Assembly: GCA_021809545.1 (NCBI GenBank)
Contig: JAKAYL010000012.1
Location: 1 to 42,876, forward strand
Direction of reading: 5' to 3'
DNA: 42,876 bases
DNA from: Thermoplasmata archaeon
GTDB taxonomy: Archaea; Thermoplasmatota; Thermoplasmata; Lutacidiplasmatales; UBA184
In this document: one piece after another, positions 33,264 through 40,837 of the stretch
How positions within the stretch are numbered: position 1 is the stretch's first letter
Layout: every line of letters starts with the position of its first letter
Notes under the pieces: generated by a model
Told to the model about the DNA's origin: nothing
The model's input: the letters and a program-made list of their open reading frames with translations, nothing else
The model's database searches: none
Translations under genes and position numbers: made by a program

Positions 33264-33548
33264 ATGCACTATCCCAAGGAAGTCTCCGCCTACTGTCCGA
33301 AGTGCAAGACGCACACGGCGCACGATGTGGAGAAAGGCAAGAAGCGCACCGCGAGCGAGCTCAAGTGGGGTCAGCGGCGATTCCGCCGGGCCCAGCGGGG
33401 CTACGGGGGTTTCCCCCGTCCGAAGCCCGAGGGACGCGCCAAGGCCGTCCGGCGGGTCTACCTCAAGTATCGCTGCCAGAAATGCAAGTACACCGTCCAG
33501 CCCCGGTCCTTCCGGGCCGCCGCGCTGGAACTGGTGGATGTGAAGTAG
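33264..33548 (+). CDS. rpl44e: 50S ribosomal protein L44e
   Basis: 94 residues, close to the family's usual length. It begins MHYPKEVSAYCPKCKTHTAH, has a second CxxC (YRCQKCKYTV) completing the zinc finger, and the basic GQRRFRRAQRGYGGFPRPKP core that binds 23S rRNA near the E site. ATG 33264; the leftward extension of the frame crosses the promoter. First gene of the archaeal L44e-S27e-aIF2alpha-Nop10 operon. Confidence 0.97.
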   Translation: MHYPKEVSAYCPKCKTHTAHDVEKGKKRTASELKWGQRRFRRAQRGYGGFPRPKPEGRAKAVRRVYLKYRCQKCKYTVQPRSFRAAALELVDVK

Positions 33549-33560
33549 GAGGCTAAGAAC

Positions 33561-33764
33561 ATGACAGGAACCACCTCCAATACCGCTTCGAAGGGAAAGC
33601 CCCGGGCGCCCTACTACGTCGTCAAGTGCCCGGACTGCTCCCGGGAGCAGACCGTCTTCAGCCGCCCTTCCACCAAAGTGACCTGCACCATCTGCGGATC
33701 GCTCCTCGCCACGCCCACGGGCGGGCTCGGGAAGTTCCGCTCCGAAATCCTGCGCACGGTGTAG
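33561..33764 (+). CDS. rps27e: 30S ribosomal protein S27e
   Basis: 67 residues with the S27e zinc ribbon: VKCPDCSREQTVFSRPSTKV, then CTICGSLLATPTGGLGKF. The N-terminal 15 residues (TGTTSNTASKGKPRA) are a low-complexity extension. It follows L44e by 12 bp in the conserved order. Confidence 0.97.
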   Translation: MTGTTSNTASKGKPRAPYYVVKCPDCSREQTVFSRPSTKVTCTICGSLLATPTGGLGKFRSEILRTV

Positions 33765-33781
33765 AGGGAGGGGAGTAGGCC

Positions 33782-34558
33782 ATGGCGCCCGCCGATCTTC
33801 CCGAGGAGGGCGAACATGTGGTCGCCACGGTGCAGAGCCTCCGCAACTTCGGCGCTTTCGTGACCCTGGACGAGTACGGCGGCCGGGAGGCCTTCATCCA
33901 CCTCTCGGAAGTGGCGACGGGCTGGGTCAAGTACATCCGGGACTACGTGCACGAGGGTCAGAAGATCGTCGCCCGCGTCATCCACGTCAATACCGAGAAG
34001 GGACAGATCGATCTCTCGCTCAAGCGCATCAACGAGCACCAGCGGCGGGAGAAGCTCCTCCTCTGGAAGAACGAGATCAAGGCCCGCAAGCTCTTCACCC
34101 AGGTGGTCCAGGCCCTTTCGACGTCCCCCGAGCAGGGGATGGAACTCTTCGGGGACGGGCTGGAGGAGAAGTACGGAAATCTCTACAAGGCCTTCGAGGC
34201 CGCCTCCTCGGACCCCAAGGTCTTCATGAAGGACAACGGGAAGGAGGTCTGGGTCGGGACCTTCGCCAAGGTGGCGAAGGACAACATCGCCCCCCGCCAC
34301 GTCTCCGTCTCCGGGATCCTTGAGGTCTCCCACCCCGCGCCCGACGGGCTCTACCGGGTCCGGGACGCCCTGCTCGAGGCGAAGAAGGTCGCTCCGGAGA
34401 GCATCAAGGTCCAGTACGTCGGCGCCCCGAACTACCGCATCATCGTCGAGGGACGGCAGTACAAGAACACCGAGATCCTGCTCAAGAAGGCGAGCGATGC
34501 CACCCTGAACTTCATCCGGAAGGAAGGCGGGAAGGGCGGCTTCACGCGCCACAAGTGA
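33782..34558 (+). CDS. eif2a: Translation initiation factor aIF2 subunit alpha
   Basis: 258 residues, normal length. S1/OB domain at ~10-85 (GEHVVATVQSLRNFGAFVTL, EYGGREAFIHLSEVATGWVK, GQKIVARVIHVNTEKGQIDLSLKR), helical middle domain, and a C-terminal alpha-beta domain that contacts the gamma subunit (VQYVGAPNYRIIVEGRQYK). Part of the ternary complex delivering initiator tRNA. It lies 17 bp after S27e; its stop is followed or overlapped by nop10. Confidence 0.97.
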   Translation: MAPADLPEEGEHVVATVQSLRNFGAFVTLDEYGGREAFIHLSEVATGWVKYIRDYVHEGQKIVARVIHVNTEKGQIDLSLKRINEHQRREKLLLWKNEIKARKLFTQVVQALSTSPEQGMELFGDGLEEKYGNLYKAFEAASSDPKVFMKDNGKEVWVGTFAKVAKDNIAPRHVSVSGILEVSHPAPDGLYRVRDALLEAKKVAPESIKVQYVGAPNYRIIVEGRQYKNTEILLKKASDATLNFIRKEGGKGGFTRHK

Positions 34559-34575
34559 GGCGGCGCAGGGGACCC

Positions 34576-34770
34576 ATGCCCGCGATGCGGAAGTGCCGCA
34601 CTTGCCTCACCTACACCTTCTCGGAGAGCTGTCCGAAGTGCGGGAACCCGACCGGCACCCCTCACCCCGCCCGCTTCTCCCCGCACGACCCGTACGGCAA
34701 GTACCGCCGGGCACTCCTTGCGCTCGACGCTCCAGCGCCGGAGAAGACCCCGGGCCCCACATCGGAATGA
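34576..34770 (+). CDS. nop10: H/ACA RNP protein Nop10
   Basis: 64 residues. MRKCRTCLTYTFSESCPKCG is the Nop10 zinc ribbon and HPARFSPHDPYGKYRR the linker binding Cbf5. It works in the H/ACA pseudouridylation complex. Possible starts: ATG 34576 (chosen; GGGGA upstream), ATG 34585, or GTG 34555, which would overlap the aIF2alpha stop by four bases. The archaeal order L44e-S27e-aIF2alpha-Nop10 supports the call. Confidence 0.92.
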   Translation: MPAMRKCRTCLTYTFSESCPKCGNPTGTPHPARFSPHDPYGKYRRALLALDAPAPEKTPGPTSE

Positions 34771-34817
34771 ACCTCCCGCGGATCGCGCGGTCCCACCCGA
34801 ACAATTCCGGATGAAGG

Positions 34818-34824
34818 ATTAAAA
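34818..34824 (+). promoter_or_regulatory. TATA-like element
   Basis: ATTAAAA, centred about 27 bp before ATG 34848; separates the winged-helix/aTrm56/HTH operon from nop10. Confidence 0.6.
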
Positions 34825-34847
34825 GGGGTCGCGCCCTACGTAAGCTC

Positions 34848-35369
34848 ATGAACCGAATCAAGGTCGTTAGCGACATTACCGATCTTGTTCCCGTGTTGCG
34901 GGCGGTCGATTCGGACATCAAGATTGCCCTCTTCGACCGGCTGTCGCAGGACTGGATCACCGAAGCGGACGTCAAGAAGGAGTACGGGAGCGACGGGCTC
35001 TACGTCCTGGGCTTCTTCGACCGGATGAAGCTGGTCGAGAGCCGGTGGACCTCCCCCAGCACCGGCAAGGAGCCGGTCAAGAGCTTCCACACCTACTACT
35101 CGACGGTGAGCATCAACACCACCGCGTCCCTCGCGGAATTCTCCGAGGTCCTCGCCATCGCCACGATGGAAGAGAAGGACTACGTCCAGGAGGAGAAGCG
35201 CATCCTCGAGGCGGTCGGGGACGAGGGAAGCCGCTTCTTCTCCGACGTCGCCGAGGAGCTCGGCATGTCCGGGACCCGTCTCAAGGGCCTGGTCAAGCGC
35301 TCCGAGAAATTGAACTTCCACGGCCACCGGGTAGAAGTCTTCAAAAAGGACCCCCCCTCTTCCCATTAG
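34848..35369 (+). CDS. Winged-helix protein, ArsR-like, function unknown
   Basis: 173 residues. The first ~75 residues look like a winged helix (VDSDIKIALFDRLSQDWITE, then DGLYVLGFFDRMKLVESRW), and the C-terminus has another HTH-like part (SRFFSDVAEELGMSGTRLKG LVKR). A middle segment YYSTVSINTTASLAEFSEVLA may be a dimerisation strand pair. No membrane helix or catalytic motif. It is acidic and lysine-rich and probably abundant: it has its own strong TATA element and a leaderless start. The stop abuts the aTrm56 start (TAGTG). Confidence 0.75.
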   Translation: MNRIKVVSDITDLVPVLRAVDSDIKIALFDRLSQDWITEADVKKEYGSDGLYVLGFFDRMKLVESRWTSPSTGKEPVKSFHTYYSTVSINTTASLAEFSEVLAIATMEEKDYVQEEKRILEAVGDEGSRFFSDVAEELGMSGTRLKGLVKRSEKLNFHGHRVEVFKKDPPSSH

Positions 35370-35905
35370 TGGGCGGGAAGGCACGTCGGGTCGAAGTCCT
35401 CCGTATCGGGCACCGGCCGGGGAGAGATCCCCGTCTCACTACGCATCTCGCCCTGACCGCGCGCGCCTTCGGCGCCGCCCGGATGTACCTGGAGCCGGCC
35501 GACGGAGCCGTCAGCGATCACCTGCGGGACGTGGTCCGTCGCTTCGGGGGGGATTTCCGTGTGGAGGGGATCTCGGAATGGAAACCGCTCCTCCGGAAAT
35601 GGCCGGGAACGAGCCTCCATCTGACGATGTACGGGGAGGACCTGGATGACGTCCTCCCGTCCCTGAACCTCGTCGAGCCGGTCCTGGTCTGTGTGGGGGG
35701 GGCCAAGGTCCCGCCCGAGCTCTACGAGCTCGCAACCCGCAACGTGGCGGTGACGCACCAGCCTCACAGCGAGGTCGCCGCCCTCGCGATCACACTGGAC
35801 CGGCTCCTCGGGACCCCCCGGGCCGGCCCGCTCCCCGGAGCCCGGATGGAGGTGCTTCCCACTCCCCGGGGGAAGCGGGTCGTAGAGCGGGAGAAAGGTC
35901 CGTGA
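35369..35905 (+). CDS. trm56: tRNA (cytidine(56)-2'-O)-methyltransferase, aTrm56
   Basis: SPOUT-class methylase making Cm56 in the T-loop of archaeal tRNAs, acting as a dimer. 178 residues. VEVLRIGHRPGRDPRLTTHLALTARAFGA is the diagnostic N-terminus; the C-terminal knot region reads VLVCVGGAKVPPELYELATRNVAVTHQPHSEVAALAITLD. GTG 35369 overlaps the previous stop by one base and leaves four residues before the family start. Its own stop overlaps the next gene (GTGA). Confidence 0.92.
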   Translation: MGGKARRVEVLRIGHRPGRDPRLTTHLALTARAFGAARMYLEPADGAVSDHLRDVVRRFGGDFRVEGISEWKPLLRKWPGTSLHLTMYGEDLDDVLPSLNLVEPVLVCVGGAKVPPELYELATRNVAVTHQPHSEVAALAITLDRLLGTPRAGPLPGARMEVLPTPRGKRVVEREKGP

Positions 35906-36918
35906 GAGAGCTCTCGGAGGGGGAGGCCGCCGTGGTCTCAGCCCTCCTCGGCACGGGGCTCGAGCCCCAGGCCACCGCCCTTCGGCGGAGCGGGGTCCCC
36001 CGGTCGACCTTCACTGTCATCCGCCGGAAGGCGTTCCAGGAGGGGTGGCTCTACGAGCGGTACCTGCCCTCCGCGGCCCTGGGGGCGGAACATGCGCTCT
36101 TCGCGCTCGGGCGTCCCTTCGCCGAGTCGGCGCGGGCCGTCCTCCAGCGGTGGTCGGAGGAGCCCTCGGCGGTCTACCTCACCGGAGGGGTGGATCTCCT
36201 CTTCGGGGCCTTCCTCCTGAAGGAGGGCCGTTCTGCTGCCCTCGCCACCCGGCTGGAGGCCGACCCCGGACTCGAGCAACTGAAGCTCTGGAAGGTCGAG
36301 GCGGCGCCTTCCTCGATCCCCGTCTACTTCGACTACGAGGGTGTCTGGTCCCACTGGACCGGGCAACGCTCCCTGCGCTATCCCCGTCCCTTCCCCCCGG
36401 GTCCCAGGAAGCCCTCCGGGGAGCCCCCTTCGCCGGGCCTCCGGGAGACGGCACGAGAGATCGTGGAGCGCCCCTTCCGAGAAACACCCGGATCCGAGGA
36501 GCTCCATCGGTTCGGCCCGGCCGGATTCCCCCGCTCCTGGCGACGTCTCCTCGCCCGGGGATATCTCGAGTGGCGGGTGTTCCCGGACTTCTCCACCATC
36601 CCTCCCTTCCAGGGGGGGAGGCTGGACCGGGTGGCCCTGCTCCACGGGACGCTGCGGGACGACCACACGCCAGCGGACCTCTTCCGGGACCTGGTCGGCC
36701 TGAGCCGGGTCTTCCCCTTCCTCTATGTGATCGAGAACCACCGGGTGCTCCTCGGCGCCCTGGGCAGAATGGGTTCGGGAGGCGGCGGAGCCGGGGAGGA
36801 CCGGGCTCCGGTCCTGCCCACGCTCGAACGCCACCTCTCCGGGGTCGGAGTTGCGGCGGTGGGCCGGGAGGGGCTCGCGATCCCCCGGGACCACCGCTAC
36901 GAGACGCTCCTCACATGA
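35902..36918 (+). CDS. Unrecognised HTH-containing protein, paralogue of 19384-20460 (copy B)
   Basis: 338 residues. It matches copy A along its length: RRSGVPRSTFTVIRRKAFQ (HTH, to ~50), LYERYLPS, FALGRPFAESARAVL and VYLTGGVDLLFGAFL (RAM-like), IPVYFDYEGVWSHW (~140), RYPRPFP, FPRSWRRLLARGYLEWRVFP (~209), and RVFPFLYVIENHRVLLGALG. The parallel HTH-RAM order in both halves suggests an ancient internal duplication. GTG 35902 overlaps the aTrm56 stop. The 3' end overlaps by 8 bases the convergent gene for a surface protein (36911-38374). A DNA-binding regulator of surface proteins is inferred; no substrate or family name can be given. Confidence 0.7.
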   Translation: MRELSEGEAAVVSALLGTGLEPQATALRRSGVPRSTFTVIRRKAFQEGWLYERYLPSAALGAEHALFALGRPFAESARAVLQRWSEEPSAVYLTGGVDLLFGAFLLKEGRSAALATRLEADPGLEQLKLWKVEAAPSSIPVYFDYEGVWSHWTGQRSLRYPRPFPPGPRKPSGEPPSPGLRETAREIVERPFRETPGSEELHRFGPAGFPRSWRRLLARGYLEWRVFPDFSTIPPFQGGRLDRVALLHGTLRDDHTPADLFRDLVGLSRVFPFLYVIENHRVLLGALGRMGSGGGGAGEDRAPVLPTLERHLSGVGVAAVGREGLAIPRDHRYETLLT

Positions 36919-38374
36919 GGTACGAGAGCGGGTCCTTCTCGCCCTCCTTCGAGGGCCCGTTCGACTTGGGGCCCTTCGCCGGAGCTCGCTCCACGGCCTG
37001 CCGGTAGGGGACCTGCTCGGGAGGCTGGCGGCCGCCCCGGCGCTGCTCGACCACCACGTAGGTCACTGCCACGACCGCGGCCACTCCACCGATGCCCGCC
37101 AGGAGGAGCAGCAGGGGATGTCCCGCCGTCCCGGTCGGGCCGCTCGAGTAGGTGAGGAGAGAGGTCGCGAGGTTCCAGGCCGACGGCACGCTCATCGGAG
37201 CGGCCTGCACGTAGGAGGAGGGAAGGGTGCTGGAGGTGAGCTGGCCCATCGGGGAGGGGCCGGTGCCTCCCATGCCCCCCATCCCGCCGGTGCCGCCACC
37301 CATGCCGCCGCCCATTCCGCCTCCCATCATGGTGTTGTTCATCATGTTCGCCGTGGGGAGGTACCCGAGGCGGGCCGAGGCGAGGCCGAAGTGCCCCATC
37401 CCGTGGTCGTAGTCGACCGTGTCGGTCCCCAAGTTCATCCCGAGGGAGCCGATCATCGAGCCCCACGGCATCTGCATCATGCTCCCGAACAGGTCGCCGT
37501 CCAGCGGCATGAGGAAGATCCCGTCCGACAAGCGGAAGGGCGCCAGCAGGTGGAAGGCGATCTCATAGGCCCCCTGGCCGTTCGGGAGGGTCGCGTTCCC
37601 CGTGTCCACCCCCGAGAGGTAGGCCGTTCCGTTCCGCTGCAGCGTTCCGGTGTGCGTCCCGGAACTGGTGCCCCGCATCGAGGTGTCCATGTAGAACTGG
37701 ACGGTCCACTGCCCGTTCCCGGTGAAATTGGCCGCCGAGCTCCACTGGCTTCCCGGAGTGGGGTCGATCGGGAAGAGCCCCAGGGCGGTGGTGAAGGCGA
37801 CCGATGCCTGCGAGTGCGCGCTGGCGCTCGCATAGGCATGGCCCGTGTACGTTCCGCTCCAGCTCGCGACCACGGTGAGGTTCGATCTCTCGGAGTCGGA
37901 GACATTGCTCAGCGCGAACGCCGGGACCGGGAGCCCGTTCTCGTAGACGGTCCCGTTCCGCGTGAAGTTCGCATACGCCCACTCCTGGTCCCAGCCCGAG
38001 GCGTTGATCTTCATCGTCTCGGAGGGGGCGGAGCAGGAGGGCCGGCAGAACTGCACGCTGTAGGTGAATCCGACGGTGCGGAGCCCGATCACCTGGAAGG
38101 TGGTGCTCGAGGTGTTGGTCTGGTTGAAGAGCACGGACATGGCCACGTGCGATGTGATCGTGTATTCGGCCGACTGCCCGCTCATGGTGACGATCGTCCC
38201 GTTGCCGCTGACCGTGCGGGAGCCCCCGTACGCCCAGGTGTTGTTCCCGTTCCCGAACTGACCCGGTATCGTGGTGGCCGCCACGGAGGAGGTCAGCAGC
38301 CCTCCCATCAGCAAGATCACGATCGCTCCCAGCACCCATCCGCCCATTCGACGAAGTCGCCCCTTTCCGGACAT
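36911..38374 (-). CDS. Membrane-anchored surface protein with Met/Gly-rich stretch
   Basis: 487 residues. Signal peptide ~8-33 (RMGGWVLGAIVILLMGGLLTS), then a beta-rich, Asn/Ser/Thr-rich ectodomain with about a dozen N-glycosylation-type sequons (NQT, NTS, NFT, NGT, NVS) and one likely disulfide (FCRPSCS). Residues ~344-375 form an unusual low-complexity stretch, NMMNNTMMGGGMGGGMGGG and similar, that could bind soft metals such as copper or be a flexible spacer. One helix (~419-443) and a Lys/Arg/Pro-rich cytoplasmic tail follow. No known family. The 3' end overlaps the HTH copy B gene by 8 bases, tail-to-tail. Confidence 0.78.
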   Translation of the reverse strand: MSGKGRLRRMGGWVLGAIVILLMGGLLTSSVAATTIPGQFGNGNNTWAYGGSRTVSGNGTIVTMSGQSAEYTITSHVAMSVLFNQTNTSSTTFQVIGLRTVGFTYSVQFCRPSCSAPSETMKINASGWDQEWAYANFTRNGTVYENGLPVPAFALSNVSDSERSNLTVVASWSGTYTGHAYASASAHSQASVAFTTALGLFPIDPTPGSQWSSAANFTGNGQWTVQFYMDTSMRGTSSGTHTGTLQRNGTAYLSGVDTGNATLPNGQGAYEIAFHLLAPFRLSDGIFLMPLDGDLFGSMMQMPWGSMIGSLGMNLGTDTVDYDHGMGHFGLASARLGYLPTANMMNNTMMGGGMGGGMGGGTGGMGGMGGTGPSPMGQLTSSTLPSSYVQAAPMSVPSAWNLATSLLTYSSGPTGTAGHPLLLLLAGIGGVAAVVAVTYVVVEQRRGGRQPPEQVPYRQAVERAPAKGPKSNGPSKEGEKDPLSYLM

Positions 38375-38396
38375 GTTCCAACCATTGGGCTTTCCC

Positions 38397-38406
38397 GGCT
38401 TAAGCC
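38397..38406 (-). promoter_or_regulatory. TATA-like palindrome before the Met/Gly-rich protein
   Basis: GGCTTAAGCC, a 10-bp palindrome centred 27 bp before ATG 38374. Confidence 0.5.
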
Positions 38407-38477
38407 GTGGTACAGAGATCTCGCCGCGCGCTGTACATCGTGCCCTACCCTAGCATGCCGGGAACCTCGGGCGGGGT

Positions 38478-38483
38478 CATATA
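38478..38483 (+). promoter_or_regulatory. TATA-like element of the M29-like gene
   Basis: CATATA, centred about 25 bp before ATG 38505; leaderless arrangement. Confidence 0.55.
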
Positions 38484-38504
38484 CCCTCCCACCCTGCTGG
38501 GAGC

Positions 38505-39617
38505 ATGCCCGCTCGAAAATCCCCTAAGATCCCCGTGGAGAACCGGCTCGCCCGCCAGGTACTGGTCGAGAGCCTCCGCGTGCGGCGCGGGGAGAATGTC
38601 GCCATCGAGACCTGGTCCCACACCCTCCCCTACGCCACCGCCTTCGTCTACGAGGCCCGGAAGATCGGGGCCCGCCCGATCCTCCTTCTCGAGGACGAGG
38701 AGACCTACTGGAAGAGCGTGGAGGACCTCCCCGCGAAGACGCTCGGGGAGGTGGGGAACCACGAGTGGGGGCTTCTCTCGAAGACCAACGCCTACGTCTT
38801 CTTCATGGGCCCCGCCGACCGCTCCCGCCTGCGCTCCCTCGGAGGGAAGGCCTTCGAGGCCCTGACCGCCTACAACCATGAATGGTACGAACGGGCGAAG
38901 AAGGCCCGCCTCCGGGGCGCCCGGGTCTATCTTTCGATGGCCACCGATGCGGCGGCCCGACGCTTCAAGGTCGACGGGAAAGCCTGGAGGAAAGAGCTCC
39001 TGGAGGCCAGCCTGGTCGATACCGCGGACATGGTCCGGGAAGGCCGAAAGGTGGCTCAGGCCCTCCGGCGCGGGAAGAGGATCACCCTCGAGCACGCCAA
39101 CGGCACCCACCTCGAGCTCCGGTTGAAGGGCCGCACCCCCGAGGTCCAGGACGGTGTCGTGGACCCCGAGGACGTGGCCGCGGGCCGGAACATGATCCCC
39201 ATCCCCTCCGGTGTCGTGGGCGTCGCAGTGGACGAGTCCTTCGCCGAGGGCACCGTCGTGGCCAACCGGACGAGCTTCCTCCAATCCGAACGCGCGGAAG
39301 GAGGGAAGTGGACCTTCCGGGACGGTCGCCTCGTGGAGTACTCCTACCGGAAGGGAGGGGACGCCTTCGAGGTCCCCTACAAGGCGGCCCCCAAGGGGCG
39401 CGACCTTCCCGCCTTCCTCTCCGTCGGGCTCAACCCCCGGCTCTCCCAGACGCCCCAGATGGAGGACCAGGAACGCGGGGTCGTCGGCGTCGCGGTCGGG
39501 GGGAACAAATTCCAGGGAGGTTCGAACGACTGTCCGTTCCTCTCGTGGCTCGCCGTGGGAGGATGCGATCTGAAGATCGACGGACGGACGCTCCTCCGAA
39601 AGGGATCCCTCGTGTAA
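38505..39617 (+). CDS. M29-aminopeptidase-like protein, probably lacking metal ligands
   Basis: 370 residues with the overall course of thermophilic aminopeptidases of family M29 (two-domain, cytosolic, dimeric): N-terminal ARQVLVESLRVRRGENVAIE, then DTADMVREGRKVAQAL, NMIPIPSGVVGVAVDESFAEG, VGLNPRL, ERGVVGVAVGGNKFQGGSND and DLKIDGRTLLRKG. Where active members read PSGEV, E-L-G-I-G-x-NP, GTVHIALG and HWD, this protein has PSGVV, FLSVGLNP, GVVGVAVG and SWL, so the two Glu, two His and Asp that hold the metals appear to be substituted. A non-peptidase role, or a different reaction, is likely. The length is slightly below the usual ~400. Confidence 0.78.
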   Translation: MPARKSPKIPVENRLARQVLVESLRVRRGENVAIETWSHTLPYATAFVYEARKIGARPILLLEDEETYWKSVEDLPAKTLGEVGNHEWGLLSKTNAYVFFMGPADRSRLRSLGGKAFEALTAYNHEWYERAKKARLRGARVYLSMATDAAARRFKVDGKAWRKELLEASLVDTADMVREGRKVAQALRRGKRITLEHANGTHLELRLKGRTPEVQDGVVDPEDVAAGRNMIPIPSGVVGVAVDESFAEGTVVANRTSFLQSERAEGGKWTFRDGRLVEYSYRKGGDAFEVPYKAAPKGRDLPAFLSVGLNPRLSQTPQMEDQERGVVGVAVGGNKFQGGSNDCPFLSWLAVGGCDLKIDGRTLLRKGSLV

Positions 39618-39772
39618 TCCCTGCCGGAGCCTTGGCCCACGACGGCCCTTGCTTCCGGAGGGCGAGTTCCTCGATCGCCTAGGCGTAACGAACAAGCTTC
39701 GCTGGGCTGAGTCTCCGCCCTCCGATCGCGCGTGCGCGCATGTCGGGCGATTACCCACCGACGGGGGTTTCC

Positions 39773-40180
39773 CTACCTGCCTTCGTGACTGGAGTCCCCG
39801 AAGTCCATCCCGAGAGATTCCCCGAAGGGGGGTGATATGAGGTAGATCCCCACGCCGAGGCCCCCCACGAGCATGCCCACTCCAAGGAAGACTGGCAAGT
39901 AGGCACTGCCGTTGAGAGCGGACTGGACTTGGGACAGTGGGCAACCGCCATAGGGGTTCGAGCCCGTCGGTGGGGAGTTCTGACAGCTGACCAAGCTGGC
40001 TTCAGCGACCCCATAATCGATCAACCCGATTCCGGCGATGATGATGCCGAGCATGATGAGGAGGGCACCCAGCTTCCTTCCGAGCGAAATGGTCTGTACC
40101 GCCTTGAGACCCAGAGGGCTGGGCCTCGTCAGGTATTTGTCCGCGGGTGGAACGTGGGGTTCGACTCCAGGGTCTGGCAT
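39773..40180 (-). CDS. Small membrane protein, two helices, unknown
   Basis: 135 residues: a 35-residue N-terminal cytoplasmic part rich in Pro, helix one (LGALLIMLGIIIAGIGLIDYG), an outside loop of ~35 residues with a likely disulfide (SCQNS ... GGCPLSQ), helix two (YLPVFLGVGMLVGGLGVGIYLI), and a short acidic tail. ATG 40180 is 29 bp from the minus-strand TATA-like TTAAAG (40206-40211); a GTG at 40201 would overlap it. No family recognised. The 155 bp between it and the M29-like gene hold nothing evident. Confidence 0.6.
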   Translation of the reverse strand: MPDPGVEPHVPPADKYLTRPSPLGLKAVQTISLGRKLGALLIMLGIIIAGIGLIDYGVAEASLVSCQNSPPTGSNPYGGCPLSQVQSALNGSAYLPVFLGVGMLVGGLGVGIYLISPPFGESLGMDFGDSSHEGR

Positions 40181-40201
40181 CGAACATGCCGCACATATCA
40201 C

Positions 40202-40588
40202 AGGTCTTTAACAATTTCCCTCTCCTGTGACCCAAGTACATAGACGTAGGTCATTGTGAAGGTAAGCATTGACAGGTGATGCTTTCGTGAAGGATAGTCT
40301 CCGCCACCGATAACCCCTGTGAATGGGTGTTAATGATGGGCTTATTGGTGGGGAACAGGAACCAAGTGAACGTGGCCCTTCGAACGTTCTCCGGCTACCG
40401 TTGCCCTGGCTGCGGTTACAATAACCGTACATACTCGCCGGAGATCGGAAGCCTTCGGAGATGTCCTTCATCATGTTGAGGACCTAGACCTTGACAAGGT
40501 CCCTGGAGGACCCTGAGGAGGGTGGGCCAACTTGACCGCGTCATCGCCCCACCACGCACCAACAGCCTCGTATCACAACAGCCTTAGA
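40202..40588. other. Lower-GC intergenic region with palindrome
   Basis: About 390 bases of visibly lower GC than the flanks. It contains the minus-strand TATA-like element at 40206-40211, a tiny open frame (40333-40479), and a perfect 15-nt palindrome GACCTTGACAAGGTC at 40487-40501. No tRNA cloverleaf or other RNA gene was found. An 88-codon antisense frame (40208-40474) has no protein-like features. Confidence 0.5.
40333..40479 (+). CDS. Possible tiny zinc-ribbon protein
   Basis: 48 codons from ATG 40333. The second half reads YRCPGCGYNNRTYSPEIG and RRCPSSC, a plausible C-x2-C ... C-x3-C zinc site. No promoter or ribosome-binding site is convincing, so this may be chance or the remnant of a larger gene. 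Confidence 0.25.
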   Translation: MMGLLVGNRNQVNVALRTFSGYRCPGCGYNNRTYSPEIGSLRRCPSSC

Positions 40589-40606
40589 TCAATTGGTGGC
40601 AATTGA
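40589..40606. promoter_or_regulatory. Inverted repeat before the toxin-antitoxin pair
   Basis: TCAATTGGTGGCAATTGA is a perfect 7-bp inverted repeat with a 4-bp spacer. It lies between a TATA-like CTTAGATC (about 40583-40590) and ATG 40613, the place expected for antitoxin autorepression. Confidence 0.5.
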
Positions 40607-40612
40607 TGTTTG

Positions 40613-40837
40613 ATGTCCACTGCGCTGAGCCACCCCACCACGATCACGGTCTCCGAGAGAACTCGCCGCCTGCGGGAATCAGTGAAGGGATCCGGTGAGT
40701 CCTTCGATGACCTGCTCCAGGATCTTCTCGAGGAATCCTACTTCGATGACGAATTCTACCAGGAGATCGAACGGCGCTGGTCGACTGAGAAGCGTGTTCC
40801 CGGTCATGCCGTGATGAAGAAGGCGGGTCTCGCGTGA
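40613..40837 (+). CDS. Antitoxin of a RelE-type pair (VapB/RelB-like)
   Basis: 74 residues. TTITVSERTRRLRESVKGSG followed by ESFDDLLQDLLEESY is the short ribbon-helix antitoxin pattern common in archaea; the acidic C-terminal half would wrap the toxin. ATG 40613; a TTG one codon upstream is also possible. The stop overlaps the toxin start (GTGA, 40834-40837), the usual coupling. Confidence 0.75.
   Translation: MSTALSHPTTITVSERTRRLRESVKGSGESFDDLLQDLLEESYFDDEFYQEIERRWSTEKRVPGHAVMKKAGLA

Noticed and set aside
40208-40474. 88-codon minus-strand frame in the low-GC gap
   Set aside because: No domain, promoter or ribosome-binding site; composition not protein-like.
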